Source: Panicum virgatum
Lineage: Eukaryota; Streptophyta; Magnoliopsida; Poales; Poaceae
Length of the DNA: 64,000 nucleotides
NCBI RefSeq assembly: GCF_016808335.1
Contig: NC_053148.1
Location: 45,462,930 to 45,526,929 of the forward strand
Direction: 5' to 3'
This document shows, in pieces, positions 34,616 through 44,314 of the stretch. How positions within the stretch are numbered: the stretch's first letter is position 1; the number at the start of each line of letters is the position of its first letter. Under the pieces are notes generated by a model. It did not search any database. It saw nothing but the letters and a program-made list of their open reading frames with translations, and was not told the DNA's origin. A program made the translations under genes and the position numbers.

Positions 34616-34616
<1 letters not shown>

Positions 34617-34646
<30 letters not shown>

Positions 34647-34659
34647 GTATATGTGTATG

Positions 34660-34693
<34 letters not shown>

Positions 34694-34752
34694 TGTATGT
34701 ATGTATGTATGTATGTATGTATGTATGTATGTATGTGTGTGCGCGCGCGCGC
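34617..34752. repeat. (TA)n, (ATGT)n and (GC)n microsatellites, right
   Basis: AT dinucleotides at 34617-34660, about 18 ATGT units at 34662-34736, then GTGTGCGCGC. Confidence 0.95.
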
Positions 34753-35612
34753 CCCATTTAAGGTCCAATGTATAACTCATCACGGATCAACATCTATAGC
34801 AATCAAAGATTAGGCATTGCTAAGTATAATAGAGTAAGGAAACACCAAATTTTAACCCTGCAAGGAGATTGCACCATGAATACCGCTTTCCTGGTACAAA
34901 AGCCTATCTTATTTATCAAAAACTTCTAAGGAAGTGTACGAGTACAGGATAAGCCCTCTATTAACTATTCTAATGAACACATGTGGAGCAGACAGCAGGC
35001 TAGCTTTTGAGATCACAAATCACCCACAATTAACAGTCATCGACTACAACTCAATAAAGAATATGTTGTCCCGTAGCAAGCAGTACACACATAAGTCGAG
35101 AGAAGGTAACCTTTACGTTATAGTTGCAGTTTACAAACCATCTAATTGGGTATGTTTCCCAATCAGTTTGCTCTCGTGCGTTAACAATGAAAAGAGAAGG
35201 CAACATTAGCTGTAGTGTCCTTGCTTTACTCAAATTTGTATATTTCCTAATAATGTTCTCTAGTGCTTGCTCATTGCTCTACAGCTTGAATTTCGAGGAA
35301 TAAACAGAGGCCGGGATGCAACGCCAAGTGCTGCTTTGACTTGGAGCCGTGCCTTGGACTAGAAGCAGAGGAATGAAATGTGTTGTTAGCTGCTGCTTCG
35401 ATTTGCATCTGAGGCAGGGAGGGGTGCGGTTGCCGCAGCTCGATTTTGTGGTGCTTGCAATAATCGATTGAGAGAGAAGAGGAAGGTTCTCGCTGATTTC
35501 ATCTGACCTTTCGGGAAAAGAGAAGAACTGCTTACAACGCAAGAAGCTGTAGCCGCCGGCCCCAAGCCTGAGCCCTGCACCTCCAGTGTCCGCTGTCCAT
35601 TCCTCTCCTCAG
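34753..35612. other. No gene seen
   Basis: Mixed DNA between the microsatellites and the foldback LTR. The longest frames (34934-35209 on +, 35279-35542 on -) have no motif. Confidence 0.3.
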
Positions 35613-36099
35613 TGTTGACAGCCGTTTCTGGCAGTTCAGAGGCCGACCGGTCTGACCGGTCTGTCCAGTTGTAATCCGAGTAAGCTTCGTTTTATTTTGG
35701 AAATTCTTGTATAAATCGACTTGGAGAGGGGTACGACTTCCCCGGCCTATAAATATAAAGGCTAAGGCCGATTGAAGTATTCTCAATCGAATCAATACAA
35801 AAAATCTAGGGTTGGAAAAAGCTAGGGTTGGAAAGCAATTTAGGGTTGGAAAAAGCTAGGGTTTAAGAGATAAAAAGTAATGCGATTTTTTTTATTGATT
35901 CGATTGGGAATACCTCAATCGGCCTTAGCCTTTATATTTATAGGCCGGGGAAGTCGTACCCCTCTCCAAGTCGATTTATACAAGAATTTCCAAAATAAAA
36001 CGAAGCCTACTCGGATTACAACTGGACAGACCGGTCTGACCGGTCAGCCTGATCGGTCAGACCGATCGGCCTCTAAACTGCCGGAAACGGCTATCAACA
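35613..36099 (-). repeat. Left foldback LTR (3' LTR side)
   Basis: Arm 35613-35795 is the reverse complement of about 35884-36099, with some differences and an extra 'gatcggtcagaccgatcgg' in the right arm. The arms hold TATA-like 'cctataaatataaagg' in both directions. The spacer holds repeated 'ctagggttggaaa' words. Head-to-head U3 segments are the simplest reading. Confidence 0.8.
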
Positions 36100-36122
36100 T
36101 ATGCCTCCCTGCTTTTTGGTGA
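36100..36122 (-). other. Polypurine tract of the second Tat-type element
   Basis: Minus-strand 'aaaaagcagggaggcata' directly before TGTTGATAGCCG, the expected site of plus-strand priming. Confidence 0.6.
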
Positions 36123-36349
36123 GTTTCACAAGCCAAAAAGCAAGAACTATTCTGATGTACATGTTTTACATAGAGCATACAAGTCCAAAAATAAAACTAA
36201 GGGCGATATCCAATACCGGCCATCCTCGTCTTCATGCACTTTGCCATACGCTAGGATAGAACTTCTTTAAGTACCTCCCATTGATAGCCCTTGGTAGACG
36301 CTCACCTTACATTGTCTCCACCATATACGAATTACCGGAGATAACTTTG

Positions 36350-37790
36350 ATAATCTTGTATGGACCCTCCCAACTTGGCGACCATTTGCCAAACTTATTG
36401 CTTTTCATTCCAAGAGGCAAAATTGTCTTCCAAACCAGATCCCCAACCTGAAAAGATTTAAGTTTTACCTTTTTGTTGTAAGCTCTGGCTACGCCTGCTA
36501 ATGGGGTTGAACCACCCCAAATCCGCCCCTACCCATATTTCAAGAGCCCTAACTACCACCCGCCCCGACCCACCCCGTCGGCCCAATGCCCCAACCCGCC
36601 CCAACCCGAAGTCACGATGGAAGATGATATGTGACTTACATGCCGATCTACTACCATAGCGCCCCAACCCGTCCCAACCCGTCTATGTCATCAACCCAAC
36701 CCGCCCCAACCCATTTCATAGTGTCACCCGTTTCCACCCATCCAATAGTACCCGTATTAAAATCCACCCAAAAAACTCATCAAACCCCGCCCCATTAGCA
36801 GGAGTAGCTCTGGCCACCCGGAGTTTGTCTTTCTCAATCTCCTTCAAAGCCTTCAAACGTTTGTCGGTCACCTCATCAATATTATCCATCATCAAATCAT
36901 GGTAATCAACAGCGGAGAGGTCATTTTGCTTTACCAATCTATATGCGTCCAGATTTACCTCAACGGGTAAAACGGCCTCTTGACCATATACAAGCTCAAA
37001 AGGAGTAACTTTAGTAGCACCATGTCTAGATATACGATGAGCCCACAATGCTTCGGATAACACTTCATGCCACCTCTTAGGATTTTCTTCTATCTTCTTC
37101 TTGACAAGTTTGATCAAAATCTTATTACTAGACTCGGCCTGCTCATTGGCTTGAGCATAGTATGGAGATAAATTGAGCAACTTAATCTTGTAAGATTCGG
37201 CAAACGCACGCACCTTTTTTTGATATAAACGAAGAACCTTGATCCGTTGTCAAAGTTTGTGGAATGTCGAATCTATGAATAATATGCTCAGTAATAAACT
37301 CAATTACCTCCTTATGTGTTATATTCTTCAAAGGAACCGCTTCGGTCCATTTAGTGAAATAATCCGTAGCAACTAATACGAAGCGATGCCCCTTTGAAGA
37401 TGGAGGATTAATTTGTCCAATGAAGTCCAACCCCCAACCTCGGAATGGCCATGGTTTAATAATAGGATGCATCAACGCAGCAAGCACCAATTGCAAATCA
37501 CCAAACCGCTGACACTCTTCACATCTTTTATAGTACTTGAAACAATCGGATAGCATGGTGGGCCAATAGAAACCGGCTCTTCTAAGTAACCACTTCATCT
37601 TGGGAGCCGATTGATGAGTACCACAAATACCTTCATGAACCTCACCCATAGCAACCCGGGCCTGATCCGAGTCTAAACACTTGAGAAGCAAATCTTCGGC
37701 AGTTCGACGATAAAGTTCATTGTCAATTAAAACGTACTTGAAAGCCAAACGCCGAATATTCCTCTCCGCACCACGACCAGTATCTCTCAA
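36350..37790 (-). pseudogene. Integrase of the second Tat-type element, with MITE insertion
   Basis: The frame 37790-37182 holds the zinc-binding part (EGICGTHQSAPKMKW ... CEECQRFGD) and DDE residues Asp (WGLDFIGQI) and Asp (TTDQGSSF). A frameshift near 37205 leads to 37213 and below, with the Glu in YYAQANEQAESSNK and the tail VTPFELVYGQEAVLP. The C-terminal GPY-like part (VGDLVWKTILPLG, KWSPSWEGPYKI) lies at about 36480-36350, after an inserted 309 bp MITE. The catalytic triad is present but split over frames. Confidence 0.85.
36494..36802. mobile_element. MITE with 13-bp inverted ends
   Basis: Ends CCTGCTAATGGGG (36494-36506) and CCCCATTAGCAGG (36790-36802). Integrase codons are repeated around it: 'agctctggctac' at 36481-36492 and 'agctctggccac' at 36806-36817, so about 9-12 bp were duplicated. 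This suits a Mutator-type MITE, although one and three filler bases next to the ends are unexplained. The interior is rich in 'ccccaacccg'. Confidence 0.7.
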
Positions 37791-37895
37791 ATATGATATA
37801 AGAGGAACCCTCCAATCCTGGGCTTCGACCGAGACAATTGAATCATCTATTTTGACCGAATTAGAACCAACAGCGGCATCACTGGTCAGACCGGT

Positions 37896-38549
37896 CTAGG
37901 CAGTCAGACTGGTCTCGCTGACCGGTCGGACCGGTGCGTCCAGAACCAGACACTCGGCTTTCGTTTGCATCGGCTTGCGAATGTTGAAATATTTTTTCGT
38001 AACATTATAGCCAGATGCTTGCTGAGCCAGAGTATTTACCTTTCCATTCTCTTCCCTCGGAATATGTTTGATAATAAATTCATCGAAGAAAGAAATAATA
38101 TCGAGGTATTTATTAAGATATGCATTTAGAGAACCATTATAGCACTGGCATACCTTAGATACTTGCTGCACCACCAGAAGAGAATCTCCAAAGGCTTCAA
38201 CATGCTTCACGCCCATGGATTGCAAAAATTCCAAGCCAAATAGAAGAGCCTCATATTCAACTTGATTATTTGTGCACTCTTCTTCCAATCGGTTTGAAAA
38301 TTCAAAAACGGCACCATTCGGAGAAATAAGAACAGCACCAATCCCTTGACCATCATCACAAACCGATCCATTAAAGTACAACCTCCATGGTGTGCAAGTA
38401 ATATAGCCGACTTCTAGATCATGCCTGTCATTAATCCGATGTTCAACAATAAAATCCGCAACAATTTGGCCACTCATAGATTTCAAAGGTTCACAAGCCA
38501 AATCATATTCAACCAAAGCATAAGCCCACTTGCCGATTCTACCACTCAA
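37896..38549 (-). pseudogene. Second (plant-type) RNase H of the Tat-type element
   Basis: 217 codons: connector SGQIVADFIVEH, then WRLYFNGSVCDDGQGIGAVLISP (here given only as motif order), NNQVEYEALLFGLEFL, AFGDSLLVVQQV and IPREENGKVNTLAQQA. The catalytic Glu and the later Asp are in place, but the first Asp (expected YFDGS) is Asn (YFNGS), as in the element at 15172-15795. The upstream frame at 38549-38559 breaks from the RT-linked RNase H. Confidence 0.85.
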
Positions 38550-38558
38550 AATCGGTTT

Positions 38559-39347
38559 TTATAACATATGTTTGATCACATCGGTTTGACATACTACTAT
38601 GCAAGTACTAGATAGTAGATAATGCCTTAATTTGGTACAAGCATAATAAAGAGACAAACACAACTTCTCAATAAATGTATACCTTGTCTCCGCATCAATA
38701 AGTCGTCGGCTTAAATATGTAATGATATACTCCCTCCCTTCGGTCTCTTGAGTTAAAACAGCCCCAATAACCTTGTCTTCAGCAGCCACATAAAGTCTGA
38801 AAGGTACTCCTTTCCTAGGTGCTTTGAGCACGGGTGGCGAAGACAAATAAATCTTGATCTTCTCAAACGCTTCTTGCTGTTTTGCCCCCAAAGTAAATTC
38901 GGTTTCATCTTTTAACCGAAGAATAGGAGTAAAAGCATTGATCTTCCCGGACAAGTTAGATATAAACCTTCTCAAGAAATTTACCTTGCCCAAGAACTTC
39001 TGTAAATCCTTCTTACATGTAGGGGTTTCAACCTTCCTCATGGCTTCAATTCTTTTAGGATCAACCTCTATTCCCTCCTCATGAATAATGAAGCCAAGAA
39101 ACTTTCCAGCCGATACACCAAAAGCACATTTGAGCGGATTCATCTTCAAACCATACCGGCGCATCCTCTCAAGAGCAAGTCTCAAATCGGCTAAATGATG
39201 ATCCAAACCGGCCGATTTAATGACAATATCATCAATGTACACCTCCAAGATGACACCAAGCAAATCATGGAAAATTAAATTCATAGCTCTTTGATAAGTA
39301 GCACCCGCATTTTTCAAACCAAAAGTCATAACAACCCACTCAAACAA
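38559..39347 (-). pseudogene. Reverse transcriptase C-terminal half and RT-linked RNase H
   Basis: 262 codons: FEWVVMTFGLKNAGATYQRA, EVYIDDIVIKS (YxDD box), NPLKCAFGVSAGKFLGF, KDLQKFLGKVNFLRRFI, FRLYVAAEDKVIGAVLTQ and YTFIEKLCLSLYYA. In the RNase H part the usual DAS-type Asp at 'FRLY(V/I)(A/D)A' is replaced by Ala/Ala. It continues the frame-broken RT at 39378-39974. Confidence 0.87.
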
Positions 39348-39377
39348 GCTGACAAATTCTGGACATCTATTGGCCGT

Positions 39378-39974
39378 TTAAGATACATCTTCTTCGGCCA
39401 TAAATATTTGATTGTAACTGGCGTTACCATCAGGAAAACTAATGACACAATGTCTGGATGCCTCATTGATCAACATATCAGCTATAGGCATAGGATATTC
39501 ATCCTTGGGAGTAGCTTTATTAAGATCTCTAAAATCAATGCACACTCTAATTTTCCCCGAATCCTTTTTCTCAACGGGCACAATATTAGAGATCCAATCA
39601 ACATAACGGCAAGACCGAATAAACTCAGCATCAAGTAAACGATTAATTTCAGTTTTAATTCGGTCATATATAATAGGATTGAAACGCCTAACCGGTTGTT
39701 TATAAGGTCTAAAACCGGCTTTAATTGGTAAGCGATGCTCAACAAGATCACGACTCAAACCAGGCATTTCATGATACTCCCAAGCAAAGCAATCAACATA
39801 TTCTTTCAACAAATTAACCAAATCGGCTTTATACTCAATCGATAAATTTTTATTTACAAAGGGCGGCCTAGGAATAGTTCCATCACCAATGTCTACCTTT
39901 TCTAAAGGATCGGCCGATGTAAACCCTTGGCCCAGCTTGTCTAGATCATCAGAATCTTCAATGGCTTCACACAT
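39378..39974 (-). pseudogene. Reverse transcriptase N-terminal half
   Basis: 199 codons: YVDCFAWEYHEMPGLSRDLV, VEHRLPIKAGFRPYKQP, FIRSCRYVDWISNIVPV, IRVCIDFRDLNKATPKDEYP and YNQIFMAEEDVS, then a TAA stop about 10 codons before the other half begins. These are the finger and early palm motifs of gypsy RT. Confidence 0.87.
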
Positions 39975-40162
39975 ATCGTTCGTACGCGCCCGATACTGAT
40001 CTAGCCTCTGATGTAACCACTCTGCATTGGACCAGTCTGACCGGTCGGGATGTCCGGTCTGACCGGTCGGCCCTGTGCGCTGAACGGGATAAGACCGGTC
40101 TAACCGGTCAGCACGGGCGGTCTGACCGGTCTCTTCTGGAGCTTCTATTGTACTGATCTGAT

Positions 40163-41719
40163 TTACATTAAATATTTTAGCCGATTATCCATCGGCTTTA
40201 GTACAGTAGAAACAAAACCATCCTTAGTGCAATTGATCAAATCATAATCGGACAGATCCACGCCCGATAAACACTTGACATTGTCGTGTGCACTAATAGA
40301 ATCCGAATCGGCCAAAGCAACAAAGGACGAAGTGTCCCCATGGACAATCTCGACCTCATCGCCGATCCACTGAACAAGAAACTGATGCAAGATAGAAGGA
40401 ATACACTGATTTGCATGAATCCAATCCCTCCTAAGAATCAAGTTGTAGTTACCTTGCACTTCCGAGATGAAGAAAGCTATAGCAAGCGTCTTACTCCCAA
40501 TGGTGAGCTTCATGAAAGCAACTCCTTTGGCGCTAAGGGGCTCGCTCCCTCCAACACCGCTGACCGTCATGTTTGTTTTGATCAAGTCCTCGTCTTGGCC
40601 ACCAAGTTTCTTGTACAACGAGTAGAGCATAAGATTTACAATGGCCCCACCATCTACTAGCATGCGAGTCACCGGCTTCCCGTTGATGTGTCCCCTCATG
40701 TAAAGAGCCTTCAGATGGTTGTCCTTCTCGCTTGGCTTCTGGAACACAGCTTCACGGGGCCCGAACTGAAGATGAGCCAAATCCTCCTCCGGAACCACGA
40801 AGTAATCCGAAGACAAATGCACCACATTAATCTCCAGGTTGGTGCGCTCCGGAGACGCTTCATAATCCACCAATTCCTCGTCTTTTGCTGTCGGAGGAAC
40901 TGCTGGAGCTTCGTCAACAGAAGAAACTGAAACGGGCGGCGCCGATTCAACTGTTGGCTCTGTAGTAGGCTCGACCGGTCTGACCGGTTGGTCAGAGCGG
41001 TCGGACCGGTCTGTCTGACCGGTCGGCTGCGGCGGTTGGACCGGTCTGGCTGGCTGATCAGCTGTCTTGACCTTCCAAACCTTGCTCTGAGGGAACATGG
41101 GCATGTATCTGTTGAAGTCCTCATCCCTCATCTTTTCTTTCTCCTGTTCCTTCTTTTCTTTGTTGCGAAGGCGCTGTAATTTTCTCTTCTGTGTATGAGT
41201 TAAACCCGAAGGGCACCACCTAGGTTGATGGTACTTGTCCGCTGCGCTCTTGCTGCTACCGGCCTCATGATCATTGGCCATGACCGGCTTTTGCGAAGGA
41301 ACGTCAACCGATGTATCTATATCCATCGGTTTCTTGCACGTATCCTTTATGGGCACCTTGATTTCACCGATTTGAACAACATCGGCCTTAGGCTTCTCTG
41401 GATCAGCAACAGGCTTCTGCTCCTCTTTCTTTTCCTTGATGCGATACTCGAATCTCGGAGCAGGAACCTGGCCCGGCCTCTGGTGAGACCGGTCTGACCG
41501 GTGCAGCCTGTTGCACTGGACCGGATTGGCGTGGTCCCAATCGGTCGTGCACGGGTACTCTGGAGCTTTCCCCCTGATAATGTGGAGGATAAGGCATTGG
41601 GAAACACTACATCCATATCTCTTCATGCTCCCACGCCGGATTTGTTGCATTTGACGCCGGTAGCACCCATGGCATGGTAGCATACATCTTCTGGCGAGGA
41701 TATAATGTGACAACATCAC
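40163..41719 (-). pseudogene. Gag C-terminal linker and aspartic protease
   Basis: 518 codons. A Lys/Glu-rich linker with coiled-coil character (HTQKRKLQRLRNKEKKEQEK), a Pro/Thr/Asp-rich tract encoded by repeated ACCGGT words (TGQTDRSDRSDQPVRPVEP at about 41040-40975), then protease: TRMLVDGGAIVNLM with the D-G-G-A variant of the active site usual in Tat elements, and YNLILRRDWIHANQCIPS, where Arg replaces the usual Gly. The start at 41719 is simply the first Met after a stop; the natural frame continues from gag. Confidence 0.85.
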
Positions 41720-41943
41720 CTCTGCGCCAGCTGAATTCCCTCCTTGGGGATGCTGGACGATCTTGGCGCGGTGGTGATCGCGGTCTCTTTTTTAGCGGCC
41801 GATCGTTTTGAACGGCCTTTGTGTACTTGTTCAACAACTAGTTGAAGGTGGGTTTCTGATTAGCAGTCCTTCCCTGCACCTTCACCTCGTTGGTCTTCCA
41901 AGTACCCACCTCTGGATGCTTTGGCTTGAAAGTCCGGGGACGG

Positions 41944-42276
41944 TCATCGACCGGTCTGACCGGTCGGAGACACCGGTCTGACCGGTCGTGCTTGATCAGC
42001 AGACTGATTTTCTGGCGGAGAGCTCCCTTGCCCCCCGAGTCTGGGATTTCTGACTATGATCTTCAGAGTATCCTTGCCATCATCAGTCTTCTCTTTGATA
42101 ACTTCTCGGGCAAGGATTTTGTCACTCGTATCCACCGGTCTTGGATCACCAATGACAACATGTTTCCCCTTAGCTCGTTCGGCTTGTTCCGGCCGAATGA
42201 GCACCTTTGGATTGTTCAATTCCAATGTATGAACAGGGAAAGGAGCCTTCTTAACTTGCATCTCAGAAAGTACCAA
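41944..42276 (-). pseudogene. Gag middle segment
   Basis: Continues gag after a TAA stop (42298-42300): VLSEMQVKKAPFPVHTLELN, PKVLIRPEQAERAKGK and a Pro/Gly/Thr tail encoded by ACCGGT words (RPVRPVSPTGQTGR). It ends in another stop. Confidence 0.75.
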
Positions 42277-42297
42277 TCGTCCTTCATTAATGGCCGA

Positions 42298-44034
42298 TTA
42301 TACCTGTCGACGAAAAATATTACAATCATTAGTAGCATGAGATGTAGAATTATGCCACTTACAATATGCATGTTGCTTAAGTTCGTCGGGAGATGGAATA
42401 GCATGTGACAATCGGATGTTACCATTCTTAAGCAATTCATCAAAAATCCGATCACACTTAGAAACATCAAAAGTAAATTTCAGCTCCTCTTGCCGATTTT
42501 TTTGAATCGGCTTGAGAGACGGAACTGAACCGGATTTGGCCTTTGATGGCCAAACAAACTCAGCAGCATATACTTCCTTGCTATCATCGTTCGAACTATC
42601 CGAATCATGATCAAGAATATGTGTGTTGGACCGATGAGGCTTGAAATTATCTTTGGCATTTTTAAGTTTAAACTCTAAACACATAACTTTGACTTGCAAG
42701 AAATTCACAGTATGATATTCAAAGCCCTCGAGCTTCTCTTTCAAATAAGAATGCAAACCATTAAACGCCAAATCCGCCAAATCCTTTTCGAAAATTGTCA
42801 AATTAAAACACCGATTTTTAATTTCTTTAAATCTTTTGAAATAATCCGAAGAAGATTCATCACGTCCTTGCTTAATCGATGTTAAGTCCAACAATTTTGC
42901 TTCGGTTTCCCCACTAAAGACGTGATCATGAAACTTATGCTCCAACTGAGCCCAATTGCGAATAGAATTAGGAGCAAGCGAGGAAAACCAAGAGAAAGCC
43001 GTTCCAGTCAAAGATAAAGAAAATAAACGCACACGCAAAGCGTCATTGAAACCGGCTTCTCCCAACTGCAAGACATATTGGCTAACGTGTTCCCAAGTCG
43101 TACGAGAATCATCACCATTAAATTTAGTAAACTCAGGAATACGCCAACTAGCAGGAAAAGGGGTAAAATCAAACTTGGCGGGATAAGGTTTTTGATACAA
43201 ACGCGTAGTACCCATATCCACCCCAAGCTTACTTTTAATCGCATTTGCCAGATCTTCTTTGAACTTAAGGAGATCGGCCTGATAGTACTGGCTGGTATAA
43301 AACTCAGAAAAATGGTGTGCATTAGAATTTCCATGAGCCATCGTTTGTGAAGAAGTCGGGATCGGTCCTTGGTTAGGTCCAGATCCTCGTGGCCCTCCCA
43401 CTATAGTAGTAGTGCGAGATGGTGCATACAGTGACAACTCATTAGTTCGGCTAGGGGCAGCCGAACCTGGAATTGTCTCGAGAGGCGTCGGCGATGGTAC
43501 TGAGTAACCGGTCTGACCGGTCTGTGGGACCGGTCCAATAGGTGCAGTGTGCACGGTCAACGGTGGTGGGGTTTGCCCTGGGAACGAGTTCGGCGGCATA
43601 CCATAGAGTGGTTCAGGTGTGAACTCAGGGGTAGCCAAACTCGGATTTGATGAGTTAGGATCTGACATGGGTTGTTTACCTTTAAGCGCATCAACATCAC
43701 TACTCAATTTAATCAAAATGTCACCCGCAGCAGCTTGTGCAGCAACAATCTTTTGATCCATTATGGATGACATTCTATCAAACATATCAGAGGGAGAGAG
43801 GGTTACATTGGGGATCTCTTCAATCTTATCCTTGCTAAGCTTGAGAGATGGCAGTACGAACTCCTCTACCCTCTTGACGAGGCCACCACGATCCTTCTTG
43901 AAGCCTTTCAAGAATTGTGCCTTGATGTGCTCTTCCACAAGAAGGTAGGCCTTGCGCTCCTCTTCGGTGAGCTCCTCCATTGTAGCCGTGATGATGTTTT
44001 CCTTGTCGATCTCTGAAGAGCCCATCTTCTTCAA
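42298..44034 (-). pseudogene. Gag of the second Tat-type element
   Basis: 578 codons, the longest open frame in the window. An N-terminal helical part (EELTEEERKAYLLVEEHIKA), a Pro/Thr-rich middle, then the retrotransposon-gag domain (FPASWRIPEFTKFNGDD, LRVRLFSLSLTGTAFSWFSS, WAQLEHKFHDHVFSG, YFKRFKEIKNRCFNL), a polar tail and a modified knuckle CKWHNSTSHATNDC. The closing TAA can be explained by CAA with C-to-T, since the gag frame plainly continues at 42276. Gag forms the particle that holds the RNA. Confidence 0.87.
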
Positions 44035-44074
44035 GGAGTAGATTAGATCGGTTTTTAAAACAAGATTAATCTAT

Positions 44075-44093
44075 TCCCCAGCGGAGTCGCCAA
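44075..44093 (-). promoter_or_regulatory. Primer-binding site of the second Tat-type element
   Basis: Minus-strand TTGGCGACTCCGCTGGGGA, seven bases after the inner LTR tip (CAACA at 44100). This wording is common at the primer-binding site of grass gypsy elements. Confidence 0.6.
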
Positions 44094-44099
44094 AAAGTA

Positions 44100-44314
44100 T
44101 GTTGACACAGAATCACGCCAACACACTCGAATGCGCTAGAATGCGCGACGATCGTCAAAACGATCAACACGGCGAAAACCCTGGGCGCACCGGTCAGACC
44201 GGTCGGCGAAACCGGTCAGACCGGTCCGCCCAAGGTTTTCGCCGTGTTGATCGTTTTGACGATCGTCACGCGTTCTAGCACATTCGAGTGTGTTGGCGCG
44301 ATTATGTGTCAACA
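44100..44314. repeat. 215 bp near-perfect palindrome, right end of the element
   Basis: TGTTGACACAGAATC from the left and TGTTGACACATAATC from the right on the other strand. The arms stay about 94 percent identical to the centre near 44207, which holds ACCGGTCAGACCGGTC words. The inner tip touches the primer-binding region, so this is probably a head-to-head U5 segment of the LTR. Confidence 0.87.

Larger units (their letters stand above)
33113..34616. mobile_element. Inverted-repeat element between (TA)n tracts
   Basis: The left end (aatgcacct...ctatagaaaatacac, 33113-33147) and the right end read in reverse (aatgcacct...tatagagaatgcac, 34616-34582) match at about 28 of 35 positions. TA-rich repeats abut both ends, as known for Micron-type MITEs of rice that target (TA)n. 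At 1.5 kb it is longer than Micron, and its interior is unusual: a tandem duplication (33339-34170) and many CAATTGCAAC words. There is no transposase. Confidence 0.5.
35613..44314 (-). mobile_element. Second Tat-type Ty3/gypsy retrotransposon with foldback ends
   Basis: Minus-strand order: leader with primer-binding site, gag (44034-41944), gag/protease (41719-40163), RT (39974-38559), dual RNase H (38549-37896), integrase (37790-36350), purine tract (about 36120-36100). The outer ends TGTTGACA (35613) and TGTCAACA (44314) are flanked by ctcag and cttag. The two ends, 35613-36099 and 44100-44314, are each inverted repeats and share no sequence apart from their tips and the ACCGGT motif. So this is a complete coding set with abnormal LTRs. 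Several stops and frameshifts make it inactive. Confidence 0.75.

Noticed and set aside
34367..34783. Frames with Tyr-Ile-His or Met-Tyr-Val repeats on both strands
   Set aside because: They are translations of the (TA)n and (ATGT)n microsatellites and of the CAATTGCAAC array.
40711..41124. Minus-strand 137-codon frame overlapping the gag/protease frame
   Set aside because: It is a shadow in another frame; the overlapping frame 40163-41719 carries the recognisable protease and linker.
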